This document shows positions 54,210 through 63,672 of a DNA stretch of 64,000 nucleotides, piece by piece. The stretch's first letter is position 1. The number at the start of each line of letters is the position of its first letter. The DNA comes from Thermophagus sp052400625 (GTDB lineage: Bacteria > Bacteroidota > Bacteroidia > Bacteroidales > Marinilabiliaceae). The stretch is taken from assembly GCA_052400625.1 (NCBI GenBank), contig JBQTGH010000002.1; one strand, 5' to 3'. The translations under genes and the position numbers were made by a program. Under the pieces are notes generated by a model. It saw only the letters and a program-made list of their open reading frames with translations. It was not told the origin of the DNA and made no database searches.

Positions 54210-54572
54210 TTATCTGGTAGTAACTGGCTCCAGCTCTATCTTTAGGGCGTGTATTTCGCCGGTGTTTACTTTAATTTTCCGGGTCACCGGTTCATAGGAT
54301 ATGATGGTTGCTTCCACGGAATAATCGCCTGGTTTAATCCGATTGAAAGAAAACTGACCTTCAAAATCGGTGTAGGTTTTGATATCAGTTCCGCAGAGTT
54401 TAACCTCCACACCGGTTAATATTTCACCTGAAAGCTCATCTATGATGGAGCCCGAAATGGTGCTATTTACAGCCACTTCTTGAGCGGGGTTTTCTTTTTT
54501 GTTTCCGGAAGCTGCATCCATGGTTTGGATGGCAAAGAATCCCAGTAAAATAATTGATAAAATGGTTTTCAT
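54210..54572 (-). CDS. Small exported CarboxypepD_reg-like protein
   Basis: A 120-residue protein: signal peptide (ILSIILLGFFAIQTMDA) and a single CarboxypepD_reg-like beta-sandwich (TISGSIIDELSGEILTGVEVKLCG ... FEGQFSFNRIKPGDYSVEATIISYEP). This domain is normally the N-terminus of a TonB receptor or SusC; here it stands alone. Monocistronic, with its own terminator and a -7 element upstream (54618-54625). Function unknown; stand-alone copies are common in Bacteroidota. Confidence 0.85.
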   Translation of the reverse strand: MKTILSIILLGFFAIQTMDAASGNKKENPAQEVAVNSTISGSIIDELSGEILTGVEVKLCGTDIKTYTDFEGQFSFNRIKPGDYSVEATIISYEPVTRKIKVNTGEIHALKIELEPVTTR

Positions 54573-54617
54573 GATTTTCTGTATTTATTGACTTCAGCGT
54601 GGTTAAATTCTTTGCAT

Positions 54618-54625
54618 CAAAAATA
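54618..54625 (-). promoter_or_regulatory. -7 element candidate for CarboxypepD_reg-like gene
   Basis: Reads TATTTTTG on the minus strand (TAnnTTTG), 46 bp upstream of the ATG, with a TTG 17 bp further upstream. Confidence 0.45.
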
Positions 54626-54669
54626 CAGTTGTCATGTTAATACAATATTAAATGGGTATTATGGGATAA

Positions 54670-56364
54670 TTAAATTCCGACCTCTTCTACCGCTTCCGAT
54701 ACATTAATCACATAATCAGCGAGTTTTTCACATTCGGAGAAAAGATCATTAAAAATGATGCCTGCTTCATAGGAATAAACTTTATTGGCCAGATTCTCCA
54801 GGTGTTCACTTTTTAACTGATTGCGGTAGTTATTGATTTGTCTTTCCAGAAGCCTTGCTTTTGCCAAAGAGACCGCCATTTCGTCTTGCTGAAGGTTTTC
54901 TCTCATGACCGAAAGGGCTTCTTCCACCAGGTTAAACATGAGTTCCAGTTTGTCCAAAGCAGAATTTTTGAATTTGATATTTTTTTCCCGCATTCGGTTA
55001 ACCGTTCTGGCCAGATTAAAATTGCTGTCGGCCACACTTTCCAGATCTCCGGCCATCTTAAGCATAGACCTCAGACGTTTCCGACCGATCTCACTGAGTT
55101 TGTATTGTGAAATTTGTGCCAGGTAGTTGGTTATTTCCACTTCCACATTGTCGCTGATGCCTTCATATTTTTGAACCTTTGAAAACTGTTTGTTAAATTT
55201 TTTATCCCGATCTTCATTCATCATTTTTCTTACGAAGCCGAACATTTTGGTCGTGTGTTTGGCATAAAATTGAATTTCTTTTTTGGCTTGAAGAAGAGAA
55301 AGCTCGGAGGTGGATAGCATCCCAGTGGTAATGTATTTTAATCTAAATTCCTCGTCTGTTTCATTGTCTTTGTAAGGCACCAGATATTCTACAGCTTTTT
55401 GTATGAGAGGAGTAAACCAAACAAAGATGAGAACATTTATGATGTTAAAGGCAGAATGGAATATAGACAGAGCAGTAGGAATAGCGGCCGGAGAATCGTT
55501 GGGAGAAGCACCTCCGTTGCGGGTCATAAAAGAGTCTATCAGCCCCGTGAATTGGTTAAACACTATCAACATCCAGATGACTCCTAAAAGGTTAAATATT
55601 AAGTGGGCTCTTGCCGCTCGTTTTGCGCTGATATTACCAATGGCTGCAGCCAGGTTCGCGGTAATTGTGGTTCCGATGTTTTCGCCCAAGATCATGGCAG
55701 CAGCCTGGCTGAATTCAATCCATCCTTCGTTACACATGACAAAGGTCAAAGCTAAGGTGGCCGAAGATGATTGAACAACGATCGTTAAAAGCGTTCCTAT
55801 GATTAAAAAGAGGAGGGTGGTCCAAATGCCATGGTCTGTATATTGATGTAAAAAGCTAAGAACTTCCGGATTTCCCTGAATATTGGGAACGGATCCTTTC
55901 AAATACTCCAACCCCATAAACAGCAGAGCAAAGCCTATCAACAATTCGCCATATGAGCGTCTGGTTCCCGATTTTGAAAAGATAAAAGGCAAGCCTAAAC
56001 CAATAAGGGGAAGCGAATAGGCGCTGATCTTGACTTTAAATCCGAAAAGGGTAATGATCCAGCCGGTGACAGTTGTCCCAATGTTGGCCCCCATGATGAC
56101 TCCAATGGATTCTTTCAGGGTTATAAGCCCGGCATTGACAAAACTCACCACCATCACGGTAGTGGCCGATGAAGATTGAATGATAGCCGTTACCATAAAA
56201 CCTGTAAAAATGCCAAGAAAGCGATTTGAAGTCATGGCCGAAAGAATCGTCCGTAATTTGTTTCCGGCGACTTTTTGTAAGGCTTCACTCATGATCTTCA
56301 TGCCATAAAGGAACAGACCCAGTGAGCCGATTAATGAGAGAAAATCAAAAAAAGAATACTGCAT
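54670..56364 (-). CDS. Na/Pi cotransporter family protein with PhoU-like tail
   Basis: A 564-residue transporter of the NptA/PNaS family. Two inverted repeats carry the QSSSATTVMVVSFVNAG and QSSSATLALTFVMCNEG motifs, with GVIMGANIGTTVTGW and MILGENIGTTITANLAA. The C-terminal ~210 residues are helical and PhoU-like. It moves phosphate with Na+. It is the second phosphate-type carrier in the window, unrelated to the PiT protein at 13515-15773. Confidence 0.9.
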   Translation of the reverse strand: MQYSFFDFLSLIGSLGLFLYGMKIMSEALQKVAGNKLRTILSAMTSNRFLGIFTGFMVTAIIQSSSATTVMVVSFVNAGLITLKESIGVIMGANIGTTVTGWIITLFGFKVKISAYSLPLIGLGLPFIFSKSGTRRSYGELLIGFALLFMGLEYLKGSVPNIQGNPEVLSFLHQYTDHGIWTTLLFLIIGTLLTIVVQSSSATLALTFVMCNEGWIEFSQAAAMILGENIGTTITANLAAAIGNISAKRAARAHLIFNLLGVIWMLIVFNQFTGLIDSFMTRNGGASPNDSPAAIPTALSIFHSAFNIINVLIFVWFTPLIQKAVEYLVPYKDNETDEEFRLKYITTGMLSTSELSLLQAKKEIQFYAKHTTKMFGFVRKMMNEDRDKKFNKQFSKVQKYEGISDNVEVEITNYLAQISQYKLSEIGRKRLRSMLKMAGDLESVADSNFNLARTVNRMREKNIKFKNSALDKLELMFNLVEEALSVMRENLQQDEMAVSLAKARLLERQINNYRNQLKSEHLENLANKVYSYEAGIIFNDLFSECEKLADYVINVSEAVEEVGI

Positions 56365-56541
56365 TGCGTTTTTCTTCTGAAAATCGTTGGTTTAATAATT
56401 TTTTGTGAAAATTGGATTGCCAGGATGGTACCTGGTTACAGGGTTGTTCGGACAAGTTCTCATTTACTAGTCTCAGGGCCATTAGTGATCATTATCTTCT
56501 TTCATCATAGATAATTTATAAATGTTTACGGGAGTGAAGCG

Positions 56542-59289
56542 TTATTCCACTCGATAATTGTAAATAAAATTATTTTCACCTCCTGTTATCAGATTAAATC
56601 TGTAGGCAGAAGATTTTAAAAATCCTATAGAAAACCGTGTTGTACCTTTTAACGGAAATCCTTTATATAGCGTTGCATCATTGTTGAATAGGTAGATCTT
56701 GCGATTGGTTTCGGAAACAAGACCAATCTTAAAATCAGAAGATGAAAATTTATAAATGTCGGCGAACACTTTTATCGGCTGATCAAATGCTTTGTTGACC
56801 ACTGATCGCAATGAGGTGTTGTATATGTGTAATTGATTGGGGGTTACCAGTATGTATTGTGGATTGTTTTCATGCAGAAGAGTGAAATAGTGTTCACTGT
56901 TTTCCACTTTGGTTTCAGATCTTAGTATGGTTTTTCCGGTGGGCAACATTATTTTGGCCAGGGAACCATCAGATGCAGTGGTGATAAGTGCAGATTTATC
57001 TGAATTGGGGTATTCCAGATAAAAGGGACTTAGGTTATTTCTGATAAAGACTTTATTCGGTGTAATTCTTGTATTGCCTCTGCGATCCAGAATGTAATTT
57101 CGATACTGATCACTGAAAACAATATAATCTTTGCCGCTGTTTCTGAAAAACTGGACTGGTTGTCTGACAATTCCTTCGGTTTGAGGAATATTCCACCCCG
57201 GAATTCGGGCTCCGGATTTATCAAAAAGATATATTTTCCTGTCGTTGAGTGCCAGGAAGATTCGGTAATTCCTAGTGTTGTCATAATCAAAGACGGACAA
57301 ACCATTGGTTGCCTTTGACGGAAGGGTATAGGGAAATCTGGCGACATGATTGCCGTTTCGGTCTAAAAGATATAGCTTCTTCTCCGTATTAAAGAGGTAT
57401 TGCAGTTTTTTGTTGCGGTAATAGTCAATTTGGAAAATTTCACTTTTGATGGGGCCGTCCAGTGGTTTTTTCCATAAAATACGGCCCATATTATTGATAA
57501 GGTATAAATTGTTGGCTTGGTCCTGAACCATGATTTCTTTTTCTCGGGTGTAATGGTTTTCGACTAAAGCCGGTTTCATAATAACGGTGGAATCGAGCCT
57601 GCTTTGCCAAATGGTGCGGGGTTCTTTATCGCGATGAGGGGTGTAATCGGCACAGGCAGTAATGTAGTTGAGGCCGGCGCTATGCGACAATTGAAATCCA
57701 GCACCATAAAAGTTAAATAGTTCTCTGTTCTGTTCTTTTGTAGGATGGAACTTTTCGGGGTTAAGATGAGGACCAATAAATGAATAGAGGTGGGGAATTT
57801 CGGCGAAGAGAAAGAGGTTTTCCTCATAAGCAAAGTTTTCCATGAATGAGGAAAAGTAGGGGTGAGATTGCAAAGTCCGGTTTAAGACGTTATTATATAA
57901 AAACGATTGCAGAGATTTCTGACTATCCCCAAAAATCAAATAGTTTCGATAAAACGAAAAGTATTGCAACGGGGTATCCGGAAATAAATGTCCCAATACT
58001 TGTTTTACCAATTGTTTTGGAAAACCACGGTAGATGGGGAATGAAGTAGATTCATCCACCTTATATCTGGCAACGGGGGCAGATGCAATTCCGAAATATT
58101 CCTGCATCTCTTTAAGCTTTGGAAGCGAAGTGGCCTGTCCTTTTGTTCTGAAAATAAGGAACCGTCCTTCTTTGGGATTGCTTGCATTGAGATTGGAAAA
58201 AGCCATGGCAAACTCGCCATCTACCAAATTAAAAAACGCATCGATAAAATGTTGGCCTGTGGCATTTTTAAATTGCTGATTGAAAGTTTCAAAATTGTCC
58301 GGATTTTCTGAGTGTGAAATGTGACGTTTCAGGTTTTTGATGAAACGGATATTATCGGAAAAATTATAGCTCAGAAAAAGCTTTATATCAGATGGAAGAA
58401 CTTCTGCCAGGGTTGGCTTTCGGGATTTAACTCCTTCGAATAGTGAAATAAATTTTGAGGATTCACTGTCCGAAAGAAATCCGTTTAATGTCAGTCGGTC
58501 TTTTTTTAGTTGAAGGTCAATGGCCCCCCAGGAACTTATTTGACCGAAAAAGGAGGCATTGTTTTTGGAATCGGATGAAAAAAATGGCTCTAAAAATTCA
58601 GGCAAGATTGAGAAATTGATGAAAAGGGAGCCTATTGCACCGGGATTGGTGGTTTTGTTGAGCTTTACAAATTGGTCGTTGCTTCTTAGTGATTTACCGG
58701 TTTGCTGCTGACGGATGGATGCCTCCACCATGAGTGGGGAAGGACTTACTGTCAATACTCCGTTTTGAAGGGTCGCAAAAATATTGCTCTCTTTTGAATG
58801 CGAGAAGGAAATTTGATAAATGGAGAATCCGGTGTAAATACGCTGATTGGATTGGTGACGATCGATCCAGGATTTTAGTTCGTTTTGATGCGCTTGATTC
58901 TGAACTGCAAAATGCAAACTCCATTCAAAAGAGTTTTTCCCTATTTTATGGAATGAGATATAGACCGGGAACTTAAGAAGATCACTGACAGCCCCTGAAG
59001 AAAACAGAGATGCAGTGTCAGCAAAGTTGAGAAATTGGAATACCGAAGATAAGCTTTCAAACGTTTCCAACTCCTTCCGATAATTGATTTTGTCACGAAG
59101 GTTACCGATCAGATTATTGGCCGAGTTGATTCTCAGAACCATTGGCGAATTCGCCGGCACTGCGTCAAGTGTCCTTTCGGTATTAAAACTTTGATGCCGG
59201 TATAAATTCCAAAAGATTGCAGTGATTATCACCAGGAAAATGAAAATAATTCCAATAATGCTCAAATTTCGTTTGGTCATCAACAGCAT
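56542..59289 (-). CDS. DUF3352-like membrane-anchored protein with beta-propeller-like C-terminus
   Basis: A 915-residue protein anchored by one N-terminal helix (LSIIGIIFIFLVIITAIFW). Residues ~40-560 fit the DUF3352-type pattern (LDAVPANSPMVLRINSANNL, then LTLNGFLSDSESSKFISLF and ADVLPSDIKLFLSYNF-like repeats). From ~590 short repeats such as NNLYLINNMGRILWKKPL, KKLYLLDRNGNHV and RKIYLFDKSGARIPGW suggest a PQQ-like beta-propeller. A start at 59280 is equally possible. It follows the PorZ-like gene by 20 bp, so co-transcription with a type IX secretion component is likely; its own function is unknown. Confidence 0.65.
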   Translation of the reverse strand: MLLMTKRNLSIIGIIFIFLVIITAIFWNLYRHQSFNTERTLDAVPANSPMVLRINSANNLIGNLRDKINYRKELETFESLSSVFQFLNFADTASLFSSGAVSDLLKFPVYISFHKIGKNSFEWSLHFAVQNQAHQNELKSWIDRHQSNQRIYTGFSIYQISFSHSKESNIFATLQNGVLTVSPSPLMVEASIRQQQTGKSLRSNDQFVKLNKTTNPGAIGSLFINFSILPEFLEPFFSSDSKNNASFFGQISSWGAIDLQLKKDRLTLNGFLSDSESSKFISLFEGVKSRKPTLAEVLPSDIKLFLSYNFSDNIRFIKNLKRHISHSENPDNFETFNQQFKNATGQHFIDAFFNLVDGEFAMAFSNLNASNPKEGRFLIFRTKGQATSLPKLKEMQEYFGIASAPVARYKVDESTSFPIYRGFPKQLVKQVLGHLFPDTPLQYFSFYRNYLIFGDSQKSLQSFLYNNVLNRTLQSHPYFSSFMENFAYEENLFLFAEIPHLYSFIGPHLNPEKFHPTKEQNRELFNFYGAGFQLSHSAGLNYITACADYTPHRDKEPRTIWQSRLDSTVIMKPALVENHYTREKEIMVQDQANNLYLINNMGRILWKKPLDGPIKSEIFQIDYYRNKKLQYLFNTEKKLYLLDRNGNHVARFPYTLPSKATNGLSVFDYDNTRNYRIFLALNDRKIYLFDKSGARIPGWNIPQTEGIVRQPVQFFRNSGKDYIVFSDQYRNYILDRRGNTRITPNKVFIRNNLSPFYLEYPNSDKSALITTASDGSLAKIMLPTGKTILRSETKVENSEHYFTLLHENNPQYILVTPNQLHIYNTSLRSVVNKAFDQPIKVFADIYKFSSSDFKIGLVSETNRKIYLFNNDATLYKGFPLKGTTRFSIGFLKSSAYRFNLITGGENNFIYNYRVE

Positions 59290-59309
59290 CTTTTATTACG
59301 TTATAACAA

Positions 59310-61706
59310 TCATCTGATTATCGCAACTTTTGCAGTTCCATTTTGCATTCCATCCGGAGATGCCAAAAATATAATATATATACCGGAATTTACTTTTTCT
59401 CCCTTAAGATTTTTTCCATTCCAGAGAGCATTGCCCCCAATAGAAGTGGTTTCATATACCAGATTTCCTTGAGTATCTGTAATTTTGACAATTGTTTGAT
59501 CCATCAATCCGGTAATGGTTATGGGATCATTATATCCGGGTTTAACAGGATTTGGATATACATATATGTTGCTGAAACTTTCTTTTCCATCGATGGCTTC
59601 GCCTCTATAAGATATCAATCCCTGATCGGTTGAGAAATAAACGTCACCGGTTTGTCCATCTATTTCAATGTCAAAAATATTGTTGGATGGCATGGGACTA
59701 TTGTCTGTGGTGAAATGGCTGACAGTTTGTGTCCCGTCTTCAGATAATAAGTAAACACCATTTCCTTCTGTTCCAATGTATTTTCTGTTTGCTCCATCTA
59801 CTGCGATGGCAGTCACTTTCTCTCCTTCCAGAAGGTAATCGGCCAGTCCGCTGCCATCATTTCTTGGAACTTTTATTCTGGAAAATATTGGTTTTGGATC
59901 ATCAAAAATTTTTCCCGGGTTATACTGAACGATAACTCCATTCTCGGTGCCAAACCACAAATATCCGTTTTTATCTTTATCAATGCATAAGGCTCCATGG
60001 ATGGATACCTCGCCATATTCATCCCAAAATTCCAGTAATCCTGCATTTCTATTATCCGTATCCTGATCATTGGTTAATGGGCCTCGGTATCTGTCGTCAG
60101 AAAAATTGTCAATGGTGCCGTTATCATCAAAAACAAAAATGCCTTTGTAGCTTTGCAAGATCGGCGCCCATTTGAAACCGTTGTTGTCTATTGTAATTTC
60201 ACCCACGATAGGGGCAAGGAGTGCCATTGTTCCATAATTGAAGTGATGCCAGATGTTCTCGTATGTATCATAAGCAATAAAGACGTTTGTATTATCCGAA
60301 TGGGTCATGAAGAGATGGCCCCTTTCATCAAAGGTCAAGCCCCAAATTTTAACATTCGGGTCATTAGAAGAGGGTGAAGTTGAATTATTGAAGTCAACAT
60401 TGTTTTCTGTGTAGTGATTTTTCAGGTATATGTTGTTGTCATTGTCTTTATCAAATTCGAACACCCCATACCCCCATGAGGAGACGAAGACATTGTCAGG
60501 GTTTTGGGGATTGGCTTCAACATTAACCAAATCATAGACGTCTCCAAATTCAGGCGTATTGAAACTATCGAAGTAAATCCATTCTCCATCCTTAAGTATT
60601 GAGACGCTGGCAGGTGTCAAAGTGTTTTCGTAAAAGGTTCCAAATCCGCCCGGTATAACCCACAATTCATTTCCAATTTTCTTGGACTTATAAACCGAGT
60701 TGGAATAAGGCCCCCCCGGCAGAATCTGTTGGTATTGTTGGTGATTTGTACTGAGGAAAAGTCCGTTTTTCCAGTCGGCAATCCAATGTTTTTGATTCTT
60801 GTCTATCATATATCCTCTGAAGGATGGGTGGTATACATTTCCGGTGTTATCTATAATTGTTTCTTGTGAAGAGGAAATATTTAGCAGAAAATCGGAGAAG
60901 AGAATTCTGTCCTGTGTGGTAATAATATAGCCCTTGTCAATGGGGGTGGTGCCGTAATATCCTTCAATGGTTGAAAGGTCTGATGTTCCCTGATGGTTAA
61001 ATAATGTCAGATGACAGTTTGCCCCTCGATAACCCCGGGCTGCTAATATACCGGAGGGATGTGCGATTAAATCACAATATTCTGCATGGTCTTCAGATAG
61101 ATGTTCCCAGTTTTTATAGTACAAAAGAACTTTGTTCATATCGGCCATTAATAGACCGGCTGAGGTTGCGGCATAAATGGTGTCATTAAGTATAAGGGTT
61201 TTATTGACTTTTAGGAAGGATGCATCATCCCCTATTATTAATGTTGAAACTATTTCGTCTTTTTCAATATTCAGTTCTATGACGCCAAAATCAGTGCTGC
61301 AAAAGACTCTTCCGTTATGGTATAGGAAATGATTGATTGATTTGCTTTGGCTCATCTGTTCATTTTTCAGGTCCGGAATATTATTTACCCGGTCATCACG
61401 AAGGATGTCGATATTTCCGTTTTCATAGCCAACCAGAATCCAGTTTTTGTTGTAGACAGTGGCAATGGCTGAAATGTTCGAATCTGATAGTCCATTGGAT
61501 TTATTTCTGGTAAAAAGTGATTGGGTTTCCTTATGATATAATATTAATCCCAGCTTGGTGGCTCCAATTACGAATTGGCTATTCTCAGTAATATCGAAAC
61601 ACTCTTTGTAGGAGTAATGGGTTGTCCATTGGTTTTGAGTTTGCCCTGAAAAACAAAATATGAAGAAGAATAATAGAACCAATGTTGTTTTATTTAAGGC
61701 ATTCAT
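59310..61706 (-). CDS. porZ: PorZ-like beta-propeller protein with T9SS sorting domain
   Basis: A 798-residue exported protein (signal peptide TTLVLLFFFIFCFSGQTQ). Residues ~25-700 hold propeller-like repeats in the PorZ style (KECFDITENSQFVIGATKLGLILYHK; NGLSDSNISAIATVYNKNWILVGYENGNIDIL). The C-terminus is a T9SS type A sorting domain (VYPNPVKPGYNDPITI ... VNSGIYIIFLAS, KVAIIR). PorZ is the outer-surface T9SS protein that hands A-LPS to the sortase PorU. The frame extends to 61865, but ATG 61706 directly starts the signal peptide. Located between rdgB and the DUF3352-like gene. Confidence 0.8.
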   Translation of the reverse strand: MNALNKTTLVLLFFFIFCFSGQTQNQWTTHYSYKECFDITENSQFVIGATKLGLILYHKETQSLFTRNKSNGLSDSNISAIATVYNKNWILVGYENGNIDILRDDRVNNIPDLKNEQMSQSKSINHFLYHNGRVFCSTDFGVIELNIEKDEIVSTLIIGDDASFLKVNKTLILNDTIYAATSAGLLMADMNKVLLYYKNWEHLSEDHAEYCDLIAHPSGILAARGYRGANCHLTLFNHQGTSDLSTIEGYYGTTPIDKGYIITTQDRILFSDFLLNISSSQETIIDNTGNVYHPSFRGYMIDKNQKHWIADWKNGLFLSTNHQQYQQILPGGPYSNSVYKSKKIGNELWVIPGGFGTFYENTLTPASVSILKDGEWIYFDSFNTPEFGDVYDLVNVEANPQNPDNVFVSSWGYGVFEFDKDNDNNIYLKNHYTENNVDFNNSTSPSSNDPNVKIWGLTFDERGHLFMTHSDNTNVFIAYDTYENIWHHFNYGTMALLAPIVGEITIDNNGFKWAPILQSYKGIFVFDDNGTIDNFSDDRYRGPLTNDQDTDNRNAGLLEFWDEYGEVSIHGALCIDKDKNGYLWFGTENGVIVQYNPGKIFDDPKPIFSRIKVPRNDGSGLADYLLEGEKVTAIAVDGANRKYIGTEGNGVYLLSEDGTQTVSHFTTDNSPMPSNNIFDIEIDGQTGDVYFSTDQGLISYRGEAIDGKESFSNIYVYPNPVKPGYNDPITITGLMDQTIVKITDTQGNLVYETTSIGGNALWNGKNLKGEKVNSGIYIIFLASPDGMQNGTAKVAIIR

Positions 61707-61861
61707 GTGACAATTACAACCAAATATGCCTGAATTTGTTGTCTTTCTGGGCTGTAAATAGTACCGATGGACAGGACCATATCTGCCCCATCTATTGTTC
61801 GATAAGAGAACTTCTTCCGCAAAGGGAATTTTTGATAAGGCTTTGGCCCGTTTCATAATGG

Positions 61862-62446
61862 TCAAATGAACTTTGAAATTCGCATAAAATCCACCAACTG
61901 TTGTAGCGCAAACGCTCTGTGGCTCATCTTGTTTTTTTCGGCCATAGACATTTCTGCAAATGATAGGTCATATCCGTCCGGCTGAAATATGGGATCGTAT
62001 CCAAATCCGCTTAACCCTCTGGGCTCTTCTAGTATTACCCCGTTGACTGTACCCTCAAATAACATCTCTTTATTGTCGAATATTAAGGCTATGATTGTCC
62101 TGAAACGAGCTTTTCTATTTTGGGTATTTTTAAGTTCAAGGAGCACCTTTTGCATATTTTTTTTGCTGTTCTTATCCGATCCGGCATATCGTGCCGAAAA
62201 AACACCGGGTGCCCCGTTGAGTGCTTCAATTTCAAGGCCTGTGTCATCAGCAAAGCAATTTATACCTAACTGTTTGTATATATATCGAGCTTTTTGCAAA
62301 GCATTTTCTTCGAGGGTTCTGCCGGTTTCCGGGAGCTCTTCTTCAATTCCTAATTCTGAAAGAGATTTTACAGCCTTGTCATTGCCAAGAAGACTGTTTA
62401 TTTCCAGAATTTTATGTTTGTTTTTAGTGGCAAATACGAAATTCAT
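61862..62446 (-). CDS. rdgB: Non-canonical purine NTP pyrophosphatase (RdgB/HAM1)
   Basis: A 194-residue enzyme of standard length. It begins FVFATKNKHKILEI with the Thr-Lys-Asn substrate motif, and has FADDTGLEIEALNGAPGVFSARYAG and GLSGFGYDPIFQPDGY, all diagnostic. It hydrolyses ITP, dITP and XTP to keep deaminated purines out of DNA. The stop codon is 155 bp upstream of the PorZ-like start on the same strand. Confidence 0.96.
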   Translation of the reverse strand: MNFVFATKNKHKILEINSLLGNDKAVKSLSELGIEEELPETGRTLEENALQKARYIYKQLGINCFADDTGLEIEALNGAPGVFSARYAGSDKNSKKNMQKVLLELKNTQNRKARFRTIIALIFDNKEMLFEGTVNGVILEEPRGLSGFGYDPIFQPDGYDLSFAEMSMAEKNKMSHRAFALQQLVDFMRISKFI

Positions 62447-62585
62447 ATTTCTCTGTCTAAATTCGATTGCGAAAATACAAAAAATTAATGCCTTGGCAGA
62501 GAAATTTGATGAAGTAGAAGAAGAAGGCGGTTTCTGAATTGAATAAAATAGTATAATTTCAAAACATTGACGTATGCTTAAATAA

Positions 62586-62616
62586 GGGTATAATTCTCGC
62601 GAGGAGAAGTATACCC
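62586..62616 (-). terminator. 12-bp hairpin after universal stress gene
   Basis: GGGTATA-a-TTCTC (62586-62598) pairs with GAGAA-g-TATACCC (62604-62616) with one mismatch and a 5-base loop. On the minus strand it lies 55 bp past the stress gene stop and is followed by TTATTT, so it probably terminates that transcript. Confidence 0.65.
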
Positions 62617-62670
62617 ATGCACCTCTGGTATGGATGGTCTAACAATAAGGCCGATCAATATAATGATTTA

Positions 62671-63504
62671 TCAGAAGCTTCCGCCGTAGCCATATTTCAT
62701 TAAATCGGTTCTGGGATTAATAACCATCACCGGAACTTTTGCACTATTGGCAATAATATCCTGTTCCTGAACGCCCAGAAAATAATCATGAAAAGCGATG
62801 TCGCGTGTTGTCATGATAATGATTAAATCGGCTTGGTTCTCTTTGGCAAAATCAATGGTTTCCTGAGAAAATGAAGCTTTGTGCTTGGCAAGAACCAATT
62901 CGTAATCAATTTTTTTCTCTTCCAGAAAATTTTTGCAGAAAACCACATTGGCTTTGGTACGTCCGTCTAAAACACCCTCTTTGGAGACGGAAGAGAATAA
63001 ATATATTTTAGTTTTGAAATAGAGGGACATATATTCCGCCCATCTGAGTTTTTCTTTGTTTTCCGATTTAAAGTCAACGGGGAAAACAATTTTCGTGTAG
63101 TCATTTTTTTGTGGGGGTTCCTGCACAACCAAAAAGGGAACTCTGGAACCAACAATCACTTTTAGAGCCCAACTCCCGGTAAGCTTTTGCATTCCTCGCA
63201 TCCCATGGGTTATCATAACAACCATGGCGCATTCTAGTTCTTCGGATACTTCATTGATGGTTTTAAAAATTGTACCTTCTTTTACCAGAATTTCGAGCTT
63301 TATATGAAGTTTCTGTTCTATTTTGTCAGCATCTTGTCGAAGTTTATTTTCCGATGCTTTTATTTCCGATTGTCGTTTAACGATATGCAGTAAAGTGATT
63401 TTGGTGTTGAGTACCCGGGAAAGATTTACTGCATGTTGGACTGCATAAATAACAGTATCCGAAAAATCATAAGGCACCAGAATGCTATGCATTAAGCTTT
63501 CCAT
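62671..63504 (-). CDS. Tandem-domain universal stress protein
   Basis: A 277-residue protein of two UspA domains. Domain 1 starts HSILVPYDFSDTVIYAVQHAVNLSRVLNTKITLLHIV and ends with MVVMITHGMRGMQKLTGSWALKVIVGSRVPFLVV; domain 2 (TKIVFPVDFKSENKEKLRWAEYM ... DLIIIMTTRDIAFHDYFLGVQEQDIIANSAKVPVMVI) keeps a partial ATP-binding loop. Usp proteins help survival under stress or starvation. ATG 63504 is chosen; the frame is open to 63645 but the extension is unlike the family. Divergent from the cyclase gene. Confidence 0.9.
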   Translation of the reverse strand: MESLMHSILVPYDFSDTVIYAVQHAVNLSRVLNTKITLLHIVKRQSEIKASENKLRQDADKIEQKLHIKLEILVKEGTIFKTINEVSEELECAMVVMITHGMRGMQKLTGSWALKVIVGSRVPFLVVQEPPQKNDYTKIVFPVDFKSENKEKLRWAEYMSLYFKTKIYLFSSVSKEGVLDGRTKANVVFCKNFLEEKKIDYELVLAKHKASFSQETIDFAKENQADLIIIMTTRDIAFHDYFLGVQEQDIIANSAKVPVMVINPRTDLMKYGYGGSF

Positions 63505-63672
63505 ATTTGTTGAATTGGTTGTATTTAACAGGTTAAAGATAGCATTTTTGCATTTACAAACATTAAAGAAATTAAGCCATTTTTTTAAAAGGCCACAAAT
63601 GATTGACGAATAAAGGATTTTACAAGACTTTATTTTATATTGCAATCATTATTCATTTTAATTGTCAAAGTA

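Noticed and set aside
61707..61865. N-terminal extension of the PorZ-like protein
   Set aside because: A clear signal peptide begins at ATG 61706; the upstream 53 codons are unlike an exported protein start.
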